The notes under the pieces: model-generated
Seen by the model: the letters and a program-made list of their open reading frames with translations, nothing else
Database searches by the model: none
What the model was told of the DNA's origin: nothing
Assembly: GCF_001637225.1 (NCBI RefSeq)
Contig: NZ_LVJI01000048.1
Coordinates: 124,001 to 188,000 of the forward strand
Length of the DNA stretch: 64,000 nt
Source: Paenibacillus antarcticus
Lineage (GTDB): Bacteria > Bacillota > Bacilli > Paenibacillales > Paenibacillaceae
Direction of reading: 5' to 3'
Program-made: the position numbers and the translations under genes
Part shown: positions 18,001-24,340 of the stretch, piece after piece
Layout of the letters: each line of letters begins with the position of its first letter
Numbering within the stretch: the stretch's first letter is position 1

Positions 18001-18805
18001 AAAAGTTTGTACTATAGGAGTAGTAGTATTTTCCGTTGTATTTGTTGATTCCCGAATCCTCAAACAGCCAAGGCGGATTAATCGGTTGAGCTTTACCGCC
18101 GCTGGCTGCCAAATCAAGGCTGATCATATCATCGCTAAGCTTTGCAACACGTGCGGTTCCCGGATCTTCATCCTTTCCGGCCGGAATCCCCCCGCCAAAA
18201 TAAATGTATCCGCTTCCATCATTGTCAATAAGTACGGCAGGATCAAAGAGCCATGTGACATTCTCGACACCGGAAGTACTTTTGCTGATTAGTGGTTTAC
18301 CAATCGGATCCGAAAACGGTCCGATCGGACTATCCGCTGTGAGCACACCAATGCCGCTTGCATTATCCGCAAAATATAGGAAAAACTTTTCCTTTCCATT
18401 AATCGTTTTATGAGCAGCTGCCGGCGCCCATGAGTTATTTGCCCATTTCGCCGCACCTTTTGCTCCGGCTGCAAGTATTTCACCATGATCTGTCCAGTTC
18501 ACCATATCATCTGATGAAACAACTGTGATTTTATTAATCGAACTATAGCCGTTGTCCTTAACTTTTCCGTTAGCATCATACTCTAATACGTCGTTTGTCA
18601 TGTATACATATACTCTGCCGTCATACACCATAGCATATGGGTCAGCACCAAACTTTTGTGTAAAAAGCGGATTGCCGTTGCCAGGCATTTTAGCCAGTGC
18701 TGGAGTGAGCGTAGTTGCTGCAGATGTTCTTTCCGCAAAGGGGCTTAATGAGATTACAAGTGTGACAACTATCATCATAGCTATAAATCGTTTCCAAATG
18801 ATCAT
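15035..18805 (-). CDS. Secreted GH43 arabinoxylan arabinofuranohydrolase (XynD type) with CBM6, cohesin and dockerin
   Basis: The start at 18805 (MIIWKRFIAMMIVV) gives a signal peptide cut after TSAAT. Domains of the 1256-residue protein: GH43 five-blade propeller (45-345) with FGADPYAMVYDGRVYVY carrying the catalytic Asp and a WLFDPAVLIDNDGSG segment typical of AXH-m2,3 enzymes such as B. subtilis or P. polymyxa XynD; CBM6 (385-525); two Ig-like domains (530-715); a second carbohydrate-binding-like module (720-860); BIG2 (870-960); cohesin (970-1100); FIVAR (1105-1180); and dockerin (1185-1256). It should remove arabinose from arabinoxylan, helping the GH30 xylanase nearby. From the second binding module onward it is nearly superimposable on the GH30-GH43 protein, showing module exchange or duplication. 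Confidence 0.92.
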   Translation of the reverse strand: MIIWKRFIAMMIVVTLVISLSPFAERTSAATTLTPALAKMPGNGNPLFTQKFGADPYAMVYDGRVYVYMTNDVLEYDANGKVKDNGYSSINKITVVSSDDMVNWTDHGEILAAGAKGAAKWANNSWAPAAAHKTINGKEKFFLYFADNASGIGVLTADSPIGPFSDPIGKPLISKSTSGVENVTWLFDPAVLIDNDGSGYIYFGGGIPAGKDEDPGTARVAKLSDDMISLDLAASGGKAQPINPPWLFEDSGINKYNGKYYYSYSTNFSGQHPTDIPTGTIAYMVSDHPLGPFTYVKTILPNPVVFFGVGGNNHHAMFEFKGQWYITYHAQTLAKAMAESGSYPQMSGQPHGYRNAHINKVSFDANGVIQNITGDYKGVPQLKNLDPYTRVEAETIGWNGGISTESSTEPGGMVSSINLAVSNINDGDWTAVSKVDFGATGAGTFKANVASGSGGGNIELYLDSADGTLIGTLPISNTGGENSWKTKTTSVSGATGVHDLYMVYKGASTGNLFKVDSWQFEQKSAAHDLVAINASIDKQKIDIVAGTNHANMKVSAIYADGTSTDVTAQAVATPAQSGIVSINNGVVTGVGYGSTSIDVNYGGKSDTLNMLVKDLNSELTVKKITVDNASVVLDSGKTATFKVTAEYVDGQTEDVTKTATYSNPSPAIADVAGGTITAKAMGTTNVTVSFKGALGAAVTAQITVAVNMPAVVAIEVETAAENSVTAYVYGTINDHTWSLVDGKSTKAMFFGPNNGFTASATDAASLAANSRLGYKINFTTAGTYNVWILVKTLGFDSDSIHVGLDNQYKFTSNGIEGVSGGQFKWANISGNSGGIFGGATLNVTAGVHELNFWGREDGLAIDQIYLTTSNSTADPVWPSNNVAVTGVTLDKSTLSLATGSTETITATITPADATNKTVTFSSNDTGVATVTGAVYDSSTGTTSVTVHAIAAGNAVITVTTADGNQTAVSNVTVTPSVEPQVPTAALSADSSVNPGSSFTVAVSLNNVEQSVYAEDITLTYDSNVFEYVSAAGADKNIQNVTEDKATAGKVRLITVNIGGVSGASTPVLNLTFKVKAGVQNTSGTIAVTRAELGTSEGAVIQAALDLKVISVGSIDVGVDKTALNATITNAQNLYATAVVGTLPGQYPQAAKDAFGIAINAAKAVKDNSSATQSQVDDAVTDLIRAVDTFKSAVIKEVSTDLNNDGIVNVGDLAIVAYHYGKDSTSPDWVKAKIADLNGDQKIDITDLAYVASKITN

Positions 18806-18892
18806 GTTATATTCCCCGCCTTCATTTTTATTTTGATTCACTGTGCCTTTGAATTTCTAAATCATTGACAGCACATCACTCTCTCAAAAACC

Positions 18893-18905
18893 ATCACCTC
18901 CTTTC
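18893..18905 (-). promoter_or_regulatory. Strong Shine-Dalgarno-like block far upstream of GH43 start
   Basis: GAAAGGAGGTGAT is an almost full anti-16S match but lies 88 bases before the GH43 start; only 3-10 codon ORFs follow it. It resembles STAB-SD elements, which bind 30S subunits to protect Bacillus mRNA 5' ends. Confidence 0.4.
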
Positions 18906-18918
18906 ACTGCTGATTAAG

Positions 18919-19914
18919 CTAATTGTTCATTATCCGATAAATAATAACTGCAGCTTCCGCTCTTATTGCCTTACCATTTGGTTTAATCATGCCATTGTCA
19001 CCCTTGATTATTCCTTCTTTGGCCATTTGGCCCAACTGTCTTGCAGCATATGTTGCTACCTCTCCGGAATCACTAAAGTGACTTAGATCTGAAGCTGATT
19101 CATCCAGCGGTTTTCCGGAGATCTTCATTGCTCGAGCAGCCAACACCATCATATCCTGTCTGGAAATACTCTTCTTCGGCTCGAACCGGTTGTCTTCTAA
19201 TCCCTGAGCAATCCCAAGTTTTTTCGCAATTCCTACCTCTTTATAATAATAGTCGGACTGTTTGATATCATTGAAATTGCCATCGACTGTTGCACTTAGC
19301 TTCAATGCTCTAATTAGCAGACTAATGAAATCTGCCCTTGTAATATTGGCTCCCGGATTAAAGGTAGTAGCGGAAATTCCCTTGATTATTCCCGAAACCA
19401 TTAGAGATTCGATCTCCTTCTTGGCCCAGTCATAACCCGATAGATCGTTAAAAATGGTATAGATAAACGTTGTTGCTGTTAATTTAGGATCAAGTGCCTT
19501 TACATAGGCTAGCTTAATTTTCGCATCTCCTCGTGCCTTCCCTTTGAAGACGATATTACTCAAGACTGTATTTCCCTGTTCTCCAGATTTGTTCCCAATA
19601 TGGGTGAAGGCGATCATCATTCTTCCGTTATCTATCTTTGGAGGAATAAAAAAGCCCTTCAACCTTGATTCTGCCTTATCGAACTCTACTTGTTTAGGAT
19701 CATACGTAATCAAAGCTTCATAGGCATAGAGACCATTTAAGTTGTTTCCATTCAACGTAACTTCAAGTTTTTGATCAGGGACAGCGATTTCTGCTTTCAT
19801 ACTAAGACTAAAGTCGGTAGTTCTTACCTCGGCAAACACTACATTCGGAATGAAAATAGCTGCTACCATAACTGCAATAATTGATTTTAAAATGATAAAA
19901 TTCTTTATTCTCAT
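18919..19914 (-). CDS. SLH-anchored single-cohesin surface protein (anchoring scaffoldin)
   Basis: The start at 19914 (MRIKNFIILKSIIAVMV) fits AGGGAG; an ATG six bases earlier is the alternative. Signal peptide to NVVFAEV; then one cohesin-type beta sandwich (about 30-155, segments LYAYEALITYDPKQVEF, GEQGNTVLSNIVFKGKA); then three SLH repeats (about 165-331: GYDWAKKEIESL, FNDIKQSDYYYKEV, FSDSGEVATYAARQ with the TRADF/SRQDM/IRAEA motif ends). SLH domains bind pyruvylated secondary cell-wall polymer, so the cohesin would be shown on the cell surface. Three dockerin enzymes follow on the same strand. This is the layout of a minimal cellulosome anchor: one receptor plus dockerin clients. Binding between this cohesin and the local dockerins is inferred, not shown. 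Confidence 0.88.
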   Translation of the reverse strand: MRIKNFIILKSIIAVMVAAIFIPNVVFAEVRTTDFSLSMKAEIAVPDQKLEVTLNGNNLNGLYAYEALITYDPKQVEFDKAESRLKGFFIPPKIDNGRMMIAFTHIGNKSGEQGNTVLSNIVFKGKARGDAKIKLAYVKALDPKLTATTFIYTIFNDLSGYDWAKKEIESLMVSGIIKGISATTFNPGANITRADFISLLIRALKLSATVDGNFNDIKQSDYYYKEVGIAKKLGIAQGLEDNRFEPKKSISRQDMMVLAARAMKISGKPLDESASDLSHFSDSGEVATYAARQLGQMAKEGIIKGDNGMIKPNGKAIRAEAAVIIYRIMNN

Positions 19915-19994
19915 ATCCATCTCCCTTTCATCAGAACAGTGGAGGAATGTAGCATCCCTACACCAAATAGTAGAAAAACTTATATTCAAGTATT

Positions 19995-20008
19995 TGTAAG
20001 CGCTTTTA
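19995..20008 (-). promoter_or_regulatory. cre site upstream of SLH-cohesin gene
   Basis: TGTAAGCGCTTTTA matches the CcpA operator consensus closely, about 80 bases before the SLH-cohesin start, in the probable 5' region of the whole hemicellulase cluster. Confidence 0.55.
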
Positions 20009-20026
20009 AAAATGAATATACTGACA

Positions 20027-20065
20027 CTAGTAACACACAAAACTCATATGCTGCTTCACCTCCTC
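20027..20065 (-). other. Strong ribosome site followed by a six-codon ORF
   Basis: GAGGAGGTGAAG (20054-20065) is followed by ATG and only six codons (MSFVCY) before TAG, 112 bases upstream of the SLH-cohesin start. It may be a leader mini-ORF, an mRNA-stabilising ribosome-binding block, or debris of a lost gene. From here to 20304 nothing else was recognised. Confidence 0.35.
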
Positions 20066-20304
20066 AAACTTATTAATTTTTATCCAAGCTGTTCCATACC
20101 AGTAATCATCATGCTTAATCAATCCCTTATAATTTGTTTTTATTATAACTTCCTCAATGGAAGATCACGATGTGATTTTATCTTGAAAAAGTTTAAATTT
20201 TTATGCGAATATGAATAAATTGATTACCCAAAATATGAATTGACACAGGCAAGTGGCGGAGAGGGTATATTTATTAAGTCAAAGAAATGTTACAGAGCAT
20301 ATAA

Positions 20305-20342
20305 AAAAGTACAAGGAGTGATGACACCATCCTTGTACTTTT
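20305..20342. terminator. Bidirectional hairpin terminator
   Basis: A perfect 13-bp stem (AAAAGTACAAGGA with its complement) and a 12-base loop, with A-rich left and T-rich right flanks. It would serve the minus-strand hypothetical gene at 20449-20963 and mark the border of the hemicellulase cluster. Confidence 0.75.
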
Positions 20343-20448
20343 ATAATTAGATTGCATCTTCGTTCTCAAGCAAGTAACTATCATATTAAATTTTGACATC
20401 TCTTTTTTTAATGATTCGCCTTACCTTCTTTAGCTTAGTTACAATATC

Positions 20449-20963
20449 TTAGTATTCATCCTTCTTTCTATCGAGTTCAACATTTAATAAAGCCAGATCG
20501 GTTGGAGCATCAATTCCCTCCAAGTAACCTTTAATTCGTTCCAACATATTCTCAATTATTAGTTTTTCATCAAATAAATGTTTTTCTTCTTTTCTTAAAA
20601 CCTCTATGAGTCAGCATCTGGTAGTGATTCATAATTACCAATAATAAAATCAGCAATATTTAATTCTAACCTTCTCATACTTTTATTAGTTGGCAAATCA
20701 ATTATGACTTGTTTTAATGCCTTATTTAATTCAAGTCTAATCTTAAATTTATCACAATAATATTTATCAATGTATTCCTTAGATTTAATTACAGCTGTAT
20801 CAGTGTTATCCATATACTTTTCCAAAATTCGTGAGTATTCCGATCTACTGATTCCCTTCTTTTTCAATAATTCTTCATAGGTTTTTACTTCTAGCTCATA
20901 TGATGCCTTATCAAATATCACAGAAGAGAGTATTAGTATTCGCCATTGCTGTCTAATTTTCAT
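20449..20963 (-). pseudogene. Hypothetical gene, apparently frameshifted
   Basis: The first frame (20963-20604, 119 residues, MKIRQQWRILILSS) is lysine- and tyrosine-rich and helical, with a segment ISRSEYSRILEKYMDN. It ends ESLPDADS-stop. Immediately after, another frame continues with similar helical, charged composition (IEVLRKEEKHLFDEKL ... LDRKKDEY) to a stop at 20449. A one-base change near 20605 would join them into about 170 residues. I do not recognise the family and no good ribosome site precedes the ATG. Base composition is lower in G+C than its neighbours, which hints at foreign origin. It may be an intact short gene followed by a chance frame; I rate the frameshift as more likely. 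Confidence 0.4.
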
Positions 20964-21148
20964 TTACATTAGACAAAACAATCCTTTTTTTGGTTCATTT
21001 AAATACTTAAACTTTTACTCACGCTTTGATATAGCTGTTTAATATAATCGTCTCTATTTTAGTTCAACTTTCCGCTTTACATGCAGCAGATGGAAGATTT
21101 CTTGTCCATATCAGCCAAATATAGTCTTTCTTTTTGTATCCAGTCTAT

Positions 21149-21862
21149 TCAGTTGTCGTAATATCTCCTAGTACCGGTTCTTACCGGCGTGTTCCAGAAC
21201 AGATCGACGCTCGCACGTGCATAAGGTCCCGTTGCGGCAAGTGATGCCATGGCATTCGTAGACAGTAGACCAACGGATGCAACGCCTTCTCTTCAAAGGG
21301 CTCACCCGCTACGGTATATCTACGGTAGTCTTGAGGCAACGTTAGTGGCAACTCGATAGGAGTCACTGAAAAAGTGCCCATAGCCCCTTTCATTGTTCAG
21401 CGTTCCATCATAATAAGCATATTCTGGCGCTAGCCCCGTCACAGGATGGCAAGCTCTTGTCAGATACCCACGCCTCTGTCCAGAACGGACGATCTTCCGG
21501 GTAAGCCCAGAGTGCGAACAACACATAGAAATGGGGTAGTTGATATGATGGATCGGAATAGTCACAGTTCGGTATGAACTTGATCAGCTTGTTGTGTGGA
21601 TCCCACATTGGATGTCCAATACCGTCCTGAGCTTTGTGAAGACAAGTGCGCAGCAAATCGCGCGCCTGTGTACCATAATTGAATGGAGCATTCATTGCCA
21701 TCTCCCGAACGGTGGATGCGAAGAACAGTGCCATCGCGAAAAACTCCTCACTGTCTGGAGCGGGTCCGTGCGCCAGCCGCGAACCATCGTTGTTACAAGA
21801 CCAGACGAAATATCCAGCATTCTCACCAGAATCCATATACATATAACTCGCCACGCATTATA
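21149..21862 (-). pseudogene. GH8 reducing-end xylose-releasing exo-oligoxylanase, broken
   Basis: Read across three frames this gives YMYMDSGENAGYFVW, PAPDSEEFFAMALFFAS, FIPNCDYSDPSYQLPHFY, ACHPVTGLAPEYAYYDG, NERGYGHFFSDSYRVA, EEKALHP and a final LSTNAMASLAATGPYAR...FWNTPVRTGTRRYYDN. These are consecutive landmarks of GH8 Rex enzymes, which take xylose from the reducing end of xylo-oligosaccharides. The N-terminal third with one catalytic Glu is absent, and at least three frameshifts are present (near 21450, 21330 and 21270). It was presumably part of the same xylan pathway as the cluster at 5-20 kb and is now dead. Confidence 0.8.
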
Positions 21863-21939
21863 ATTCACTTTTAGGGGGTGAATATCCAAATAATTGAAAT
21901 TGTTTTATTTTTATAATTTTCCTATAGGAGGTTCAAGAA

Positions 21940-22905
21940 ATGAGTAGCATTCTCAAAAAAGTTATCTCTACCGTACTCGCAGCAGATTTGATTATCCCGT
22001 CAGGCATAATCTCACTGAAGGCTCAAGCGGCATCACCGGATATTCCAGTACTTTTGTACCATCGGGTGCTACCCAATCCGAGTAATGAGTGGACCGATAC
22101 AAGTGTAGAAAATTTCGAGAAACACATGCAATACCTTGTTGAAAACGATTATAAAACCTTGTCTGCAGAAGAGTATGTAAATATTATGCAAGGTAATGCT
22201 ACAGCACCCGAAAAACCGATTCTACTAACATTTGACGATGCTACACCAGACTTTCTTGCTAATACAGTGCCGATATTGAATAAGTACCGCATGAATGCAG
22301 TTCAATTCGTTGTTAGTGACTGGATTGGTGCCGGATTTAGTATGTCCCAAGCTGATTTGCAAGCAGTTGCAAAACTTCCTAATATCAGCCTTCAGAATCA
22401 TTCTAAAAAACATACAGAAAATGCTTGGAAGACTATAGAACAGTCAGAAGCCTCAGCCGAAATAGCCGAAGCTAATGCTTTCATTAAAACTGTTACGGGC
22501 AAAGATCCTATTCTTTTGGCTTATCCGTATGGCGATTATAATGCGGATGTTCAAGCCGCAGCTGCAGCCAACGACATTCAATACTCCTTTAAAGTAGGCT
22601 ATCCGAATCAAGGCGATCATGCAATAGGCCGTCATTACATTAAGATGAGCACTACCCTAAACGAAATCGCTAAATGGATTGGCGGACCAGCACCTGTAGA
22701 AGAACCAGGAACACCGGTAGAACAAGATGTCGTTTACCACGAAACCTTTGCGAAAGGTCAAGGCCTGTCTGGAACCCCTATCCTAAACAATCCCAAATCA
22801 ACATCATGTACTCCCCTTTTCGTTTTATCTACTGCTTCAATTTTAAAGTTCGTTGCCCATTCTTGGTATGCACCTTTTCTCTTCTTTTCACAACGATATA
22901 CATAG
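21940..22905 (+). CDS. CE4 polysaccharide deacetylase, C-terminally truncated
   Basis: AGGAGG precedes the ATG. Signal peptide to KAQAASP, then a NodB-type deacetylase domain (about 33-245): metal/catalytic motif TFDDATPDF, the His-x3-His metal pair in QNHSKKHTENAW, and AYPYGDYN. A proline-rich linker (PAPVEEPGTPVEQD) leads into VVYHETFAKGQG, the first strand of a binding module. Homology then stops at about 22777, and the last 40 residues are read from the opposite strand of an RND-pump fragment, so the present C-terminus is accidental. The deacetylase domain itself looks complete and may still act on acetylated xylan or peptidoglycan glycans. It is the only plus-strand gene in this stretch. 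Confidence 0.8.
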   Translation: MSSILKKVISTVLAADLIIPSGIISLKAQAASPDIPVLLYHRVLPNPSNEWTDTSVENFEKHMQYLVENDYKTLSAEEYVNIMQGNATAPEKPILLTFDDATPDFLANTVPILNKYRMNAVQFVVSDWIGAGFSMSQADLQAVAKLPNISLQNHSKKHTENAWKTIEQSEASAEIAEANAFIKTVTGKDPILLAYPYGDYNADVQAAAAANDIQYSFKVGYPNQGDHAIGRHYIKMSTTLNEIAKWIGGPAPVEEPGTPVEQDVVYHETFAKGQGLSGTPILNNPKSTSCTPLFVLSTASILKFVAHSWYAPFLFFSQRYT

Positions 22906-23361
22906 CAGGAACAACGATCAAGGTCAACAAGGTAGAATACAGCAGTCCCGAAATAATAGCTACAGCCATTGGCTTGTACAGAGATCCACCACCAATAGCC
23001 ATTGGAGTTAAAGCCCCCACCGCAGTAAATGTTGTAATCAATATCGGTCGTAACCTGACTTTACCGACATTTGATACAGTTCATGTACAACAATTCCTGT
23101 TAAACTCACAATCCTTATAAATGCCATGAAGCCTAATGGCGAATTTGTTAAAAACAATCCAATTAATGCACCGCCCAAAACCAAGAAAACGGACAATAAT
23201 ATGATGATCGGTATAGATAACGACTTAAACTGCATAACCATCAAAATATAAATAAGTAATATAACTAAAATCCATAGCTTAACGATTGAATTGAACGCAG
23301 TATCTCTCTGCTCATTCTCACCGCCAACAAATACAGAGTAGTTCTTAGGATATCTAACTCT
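22829..23361 (-). pseudogene. RND (AcrB/HAE1-type) efflux pump, C-terminal fragment
   Basis: The minus strand reads YPKNYSVFVGGENEQRDTAF, then transmembrane helices (VKLWILVILLIYILMVMQ, IPIIILLSVFLVLGGALIG), GIVV, a deletion with frame change near 23040-23090, and the last helices TPMAIGGGSLYKPMAVAII ... LIVVPAMYIVV with a stop at 22829. This is the final third of an RND exporter missing everything before the last periplasmic loop. It is converted into the artificial tail of the deacetylase on the other strand. Confidence 0.75.
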
Positions 23362-23415
23362 CCTAATTTATCATTCAATTCGCCAAAAATGGCCCGTAAC
23401 CTGAGCTTCTCATAT

Positions 23416-23784
23416 TTTTACCAAACCGCGGTGCTGAGCGCCGCGCTTGCCTTGCAAAATACCAATGTGATGGCCGAATCGATGGGGCTCGGAGCCGTGA
23501 TATCGGATGAATTAACGAGGCCCTGCCCGCACTAGACGAATGGCTTGGCCTGCCGGACTTCGTCATTCCTTTGGCAGGTCTTGCAGTAGGCGTTCCCGAC
23601 GAGTTCCCCGAGCAAAAGCCGCGGCTGCCGCGGTCCGCCGTCTTTTTTTGAAAACCGGTATGACCGGGAAATCGAGGAGTACTACGGCGCACGAACGAAT
23701 AATAACCAAAAGGCAAGCTGGTCCGGGAAATTCATCGCCATGCTGGATAAAGATTTGCCGTTAGTGGGTATACGGAATACGTAA
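23416..23784 (+). pseudogene. Nitroreductase family fragment, frameshifted
   Basis: Plus-strand frames read FYQTAVLSAALALQNTNVMAES, MGLGAVISDELTR, then after a frameshift (near 23520) ALDEWLGLPDFVIPLAGLAV, GVPDEFPEQKPRLPRSAVFF and, after a second frameshift in a T-run (near 23648), ENRYDREIEEYYGARTNNQ. This order matches the C-terminal two thirds of NfsA/NfrA-type FMN nitroreductases. G+C content is visibly higher than in the flanks, suggesting acquisition before decay. Confidence 0.7.
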
Positions 23785-23895
23785 AAGGCAATGGACTTGA
23801 TTTGAAATAGTGAGAATCATGTATAAAGAGTATGTTGACCTTATCCTATAGCTTCTTATCCCTGTAACGCGCAAAATCCACAACGATCGAACCCC

Positions 23896-23924
23896 TGACC
23901 TCATCGCTGCCAGCGATGAGGTCA
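23896..23924. repeat. Perfect 13-bp inverted repeat
   Basis: TGACCTCATCGCT, 3-base loop, exact complement. There is no U-tract in either direction. A looser pair (AGTCCAACT at about 23956, AGTTGGACT at about 23997) follows. Neither matches a terminator; they may be ends or debris of a small element between two dead genes. The rest of 23785-24079 shows nothing else. Confidence 0.5.
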
Positions 23925-24079
23925 AACTATAGGTCCTCACCATCAAAGTTTTGAAATCAGTCCAACTAACTCCGACTATAAACACCGTACTTAGAGTTGG
24001 ACTAAGACTTCGTTACCTTTTTGAAAAATTAATTAAGCATTGTTTCATTTAGCATTAATAGATATCGGAGTGAACTATA

Positions 24080-24340
24080 ATGGATAAGACTGTTTTGGTT
24101 ACTAAATCGGTTGGTAATATACAGACCCAATTGTTTGCAACTAAAGTATTTTATGAATGTCATTATGTTTCTGGTCCGTTATCAGCTCAACACTGTGAAG
24201 CAAACAACCTATTCCATCATCTGGTGAGAACTGAATTGGATAATTTATTGGATATCCGTTTTGAAATCTGGAGTAGATACGCATTCACCCCACTTTATCT
24301 GCGGACTGCTCCAAATCCTTGCTTATCAATGGAACTATAA
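24080..24340 (+). CDS. Possible small protein, 86 aa, doubtful
   Basis: The ATG has a reasonable ribosome site (GGAGTGAACTATA), and the N-terminal 70 residues (MDKTVLVTKSVGNIQTQ) have a protein-like composition. The C-terminal 19 codons, however, run antisense through the 3' end of the GGDEF-EAL gene, so this is either a truncated gene or a chance frame. No family recognised. Confidence 0.3.
   Translation: MDKTVLVTKSVGNIQTQLFATKVFYECHYVSGPLSAQHCEANNLFHHLVRTELDNLLDIRFEIWSRYAFTPLYLRTAPNPCLSMEL

Noticed and set aside
4964-18805. Repeated blocks considered as a CRISPR array or transposon repeats
   Set aside because: The repeats are long, in frame and encode cohesin, FIVAR, BIG2, carbohydrate-binding and dockerin modules; no short spaced direct repeats or transposase exist.
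23860-24010. Inverted repeats as insertion-sequence ends
   Set aside because: The two inverted repeats have different sequences and enclose no transposase; no target-site duplication can be matched.
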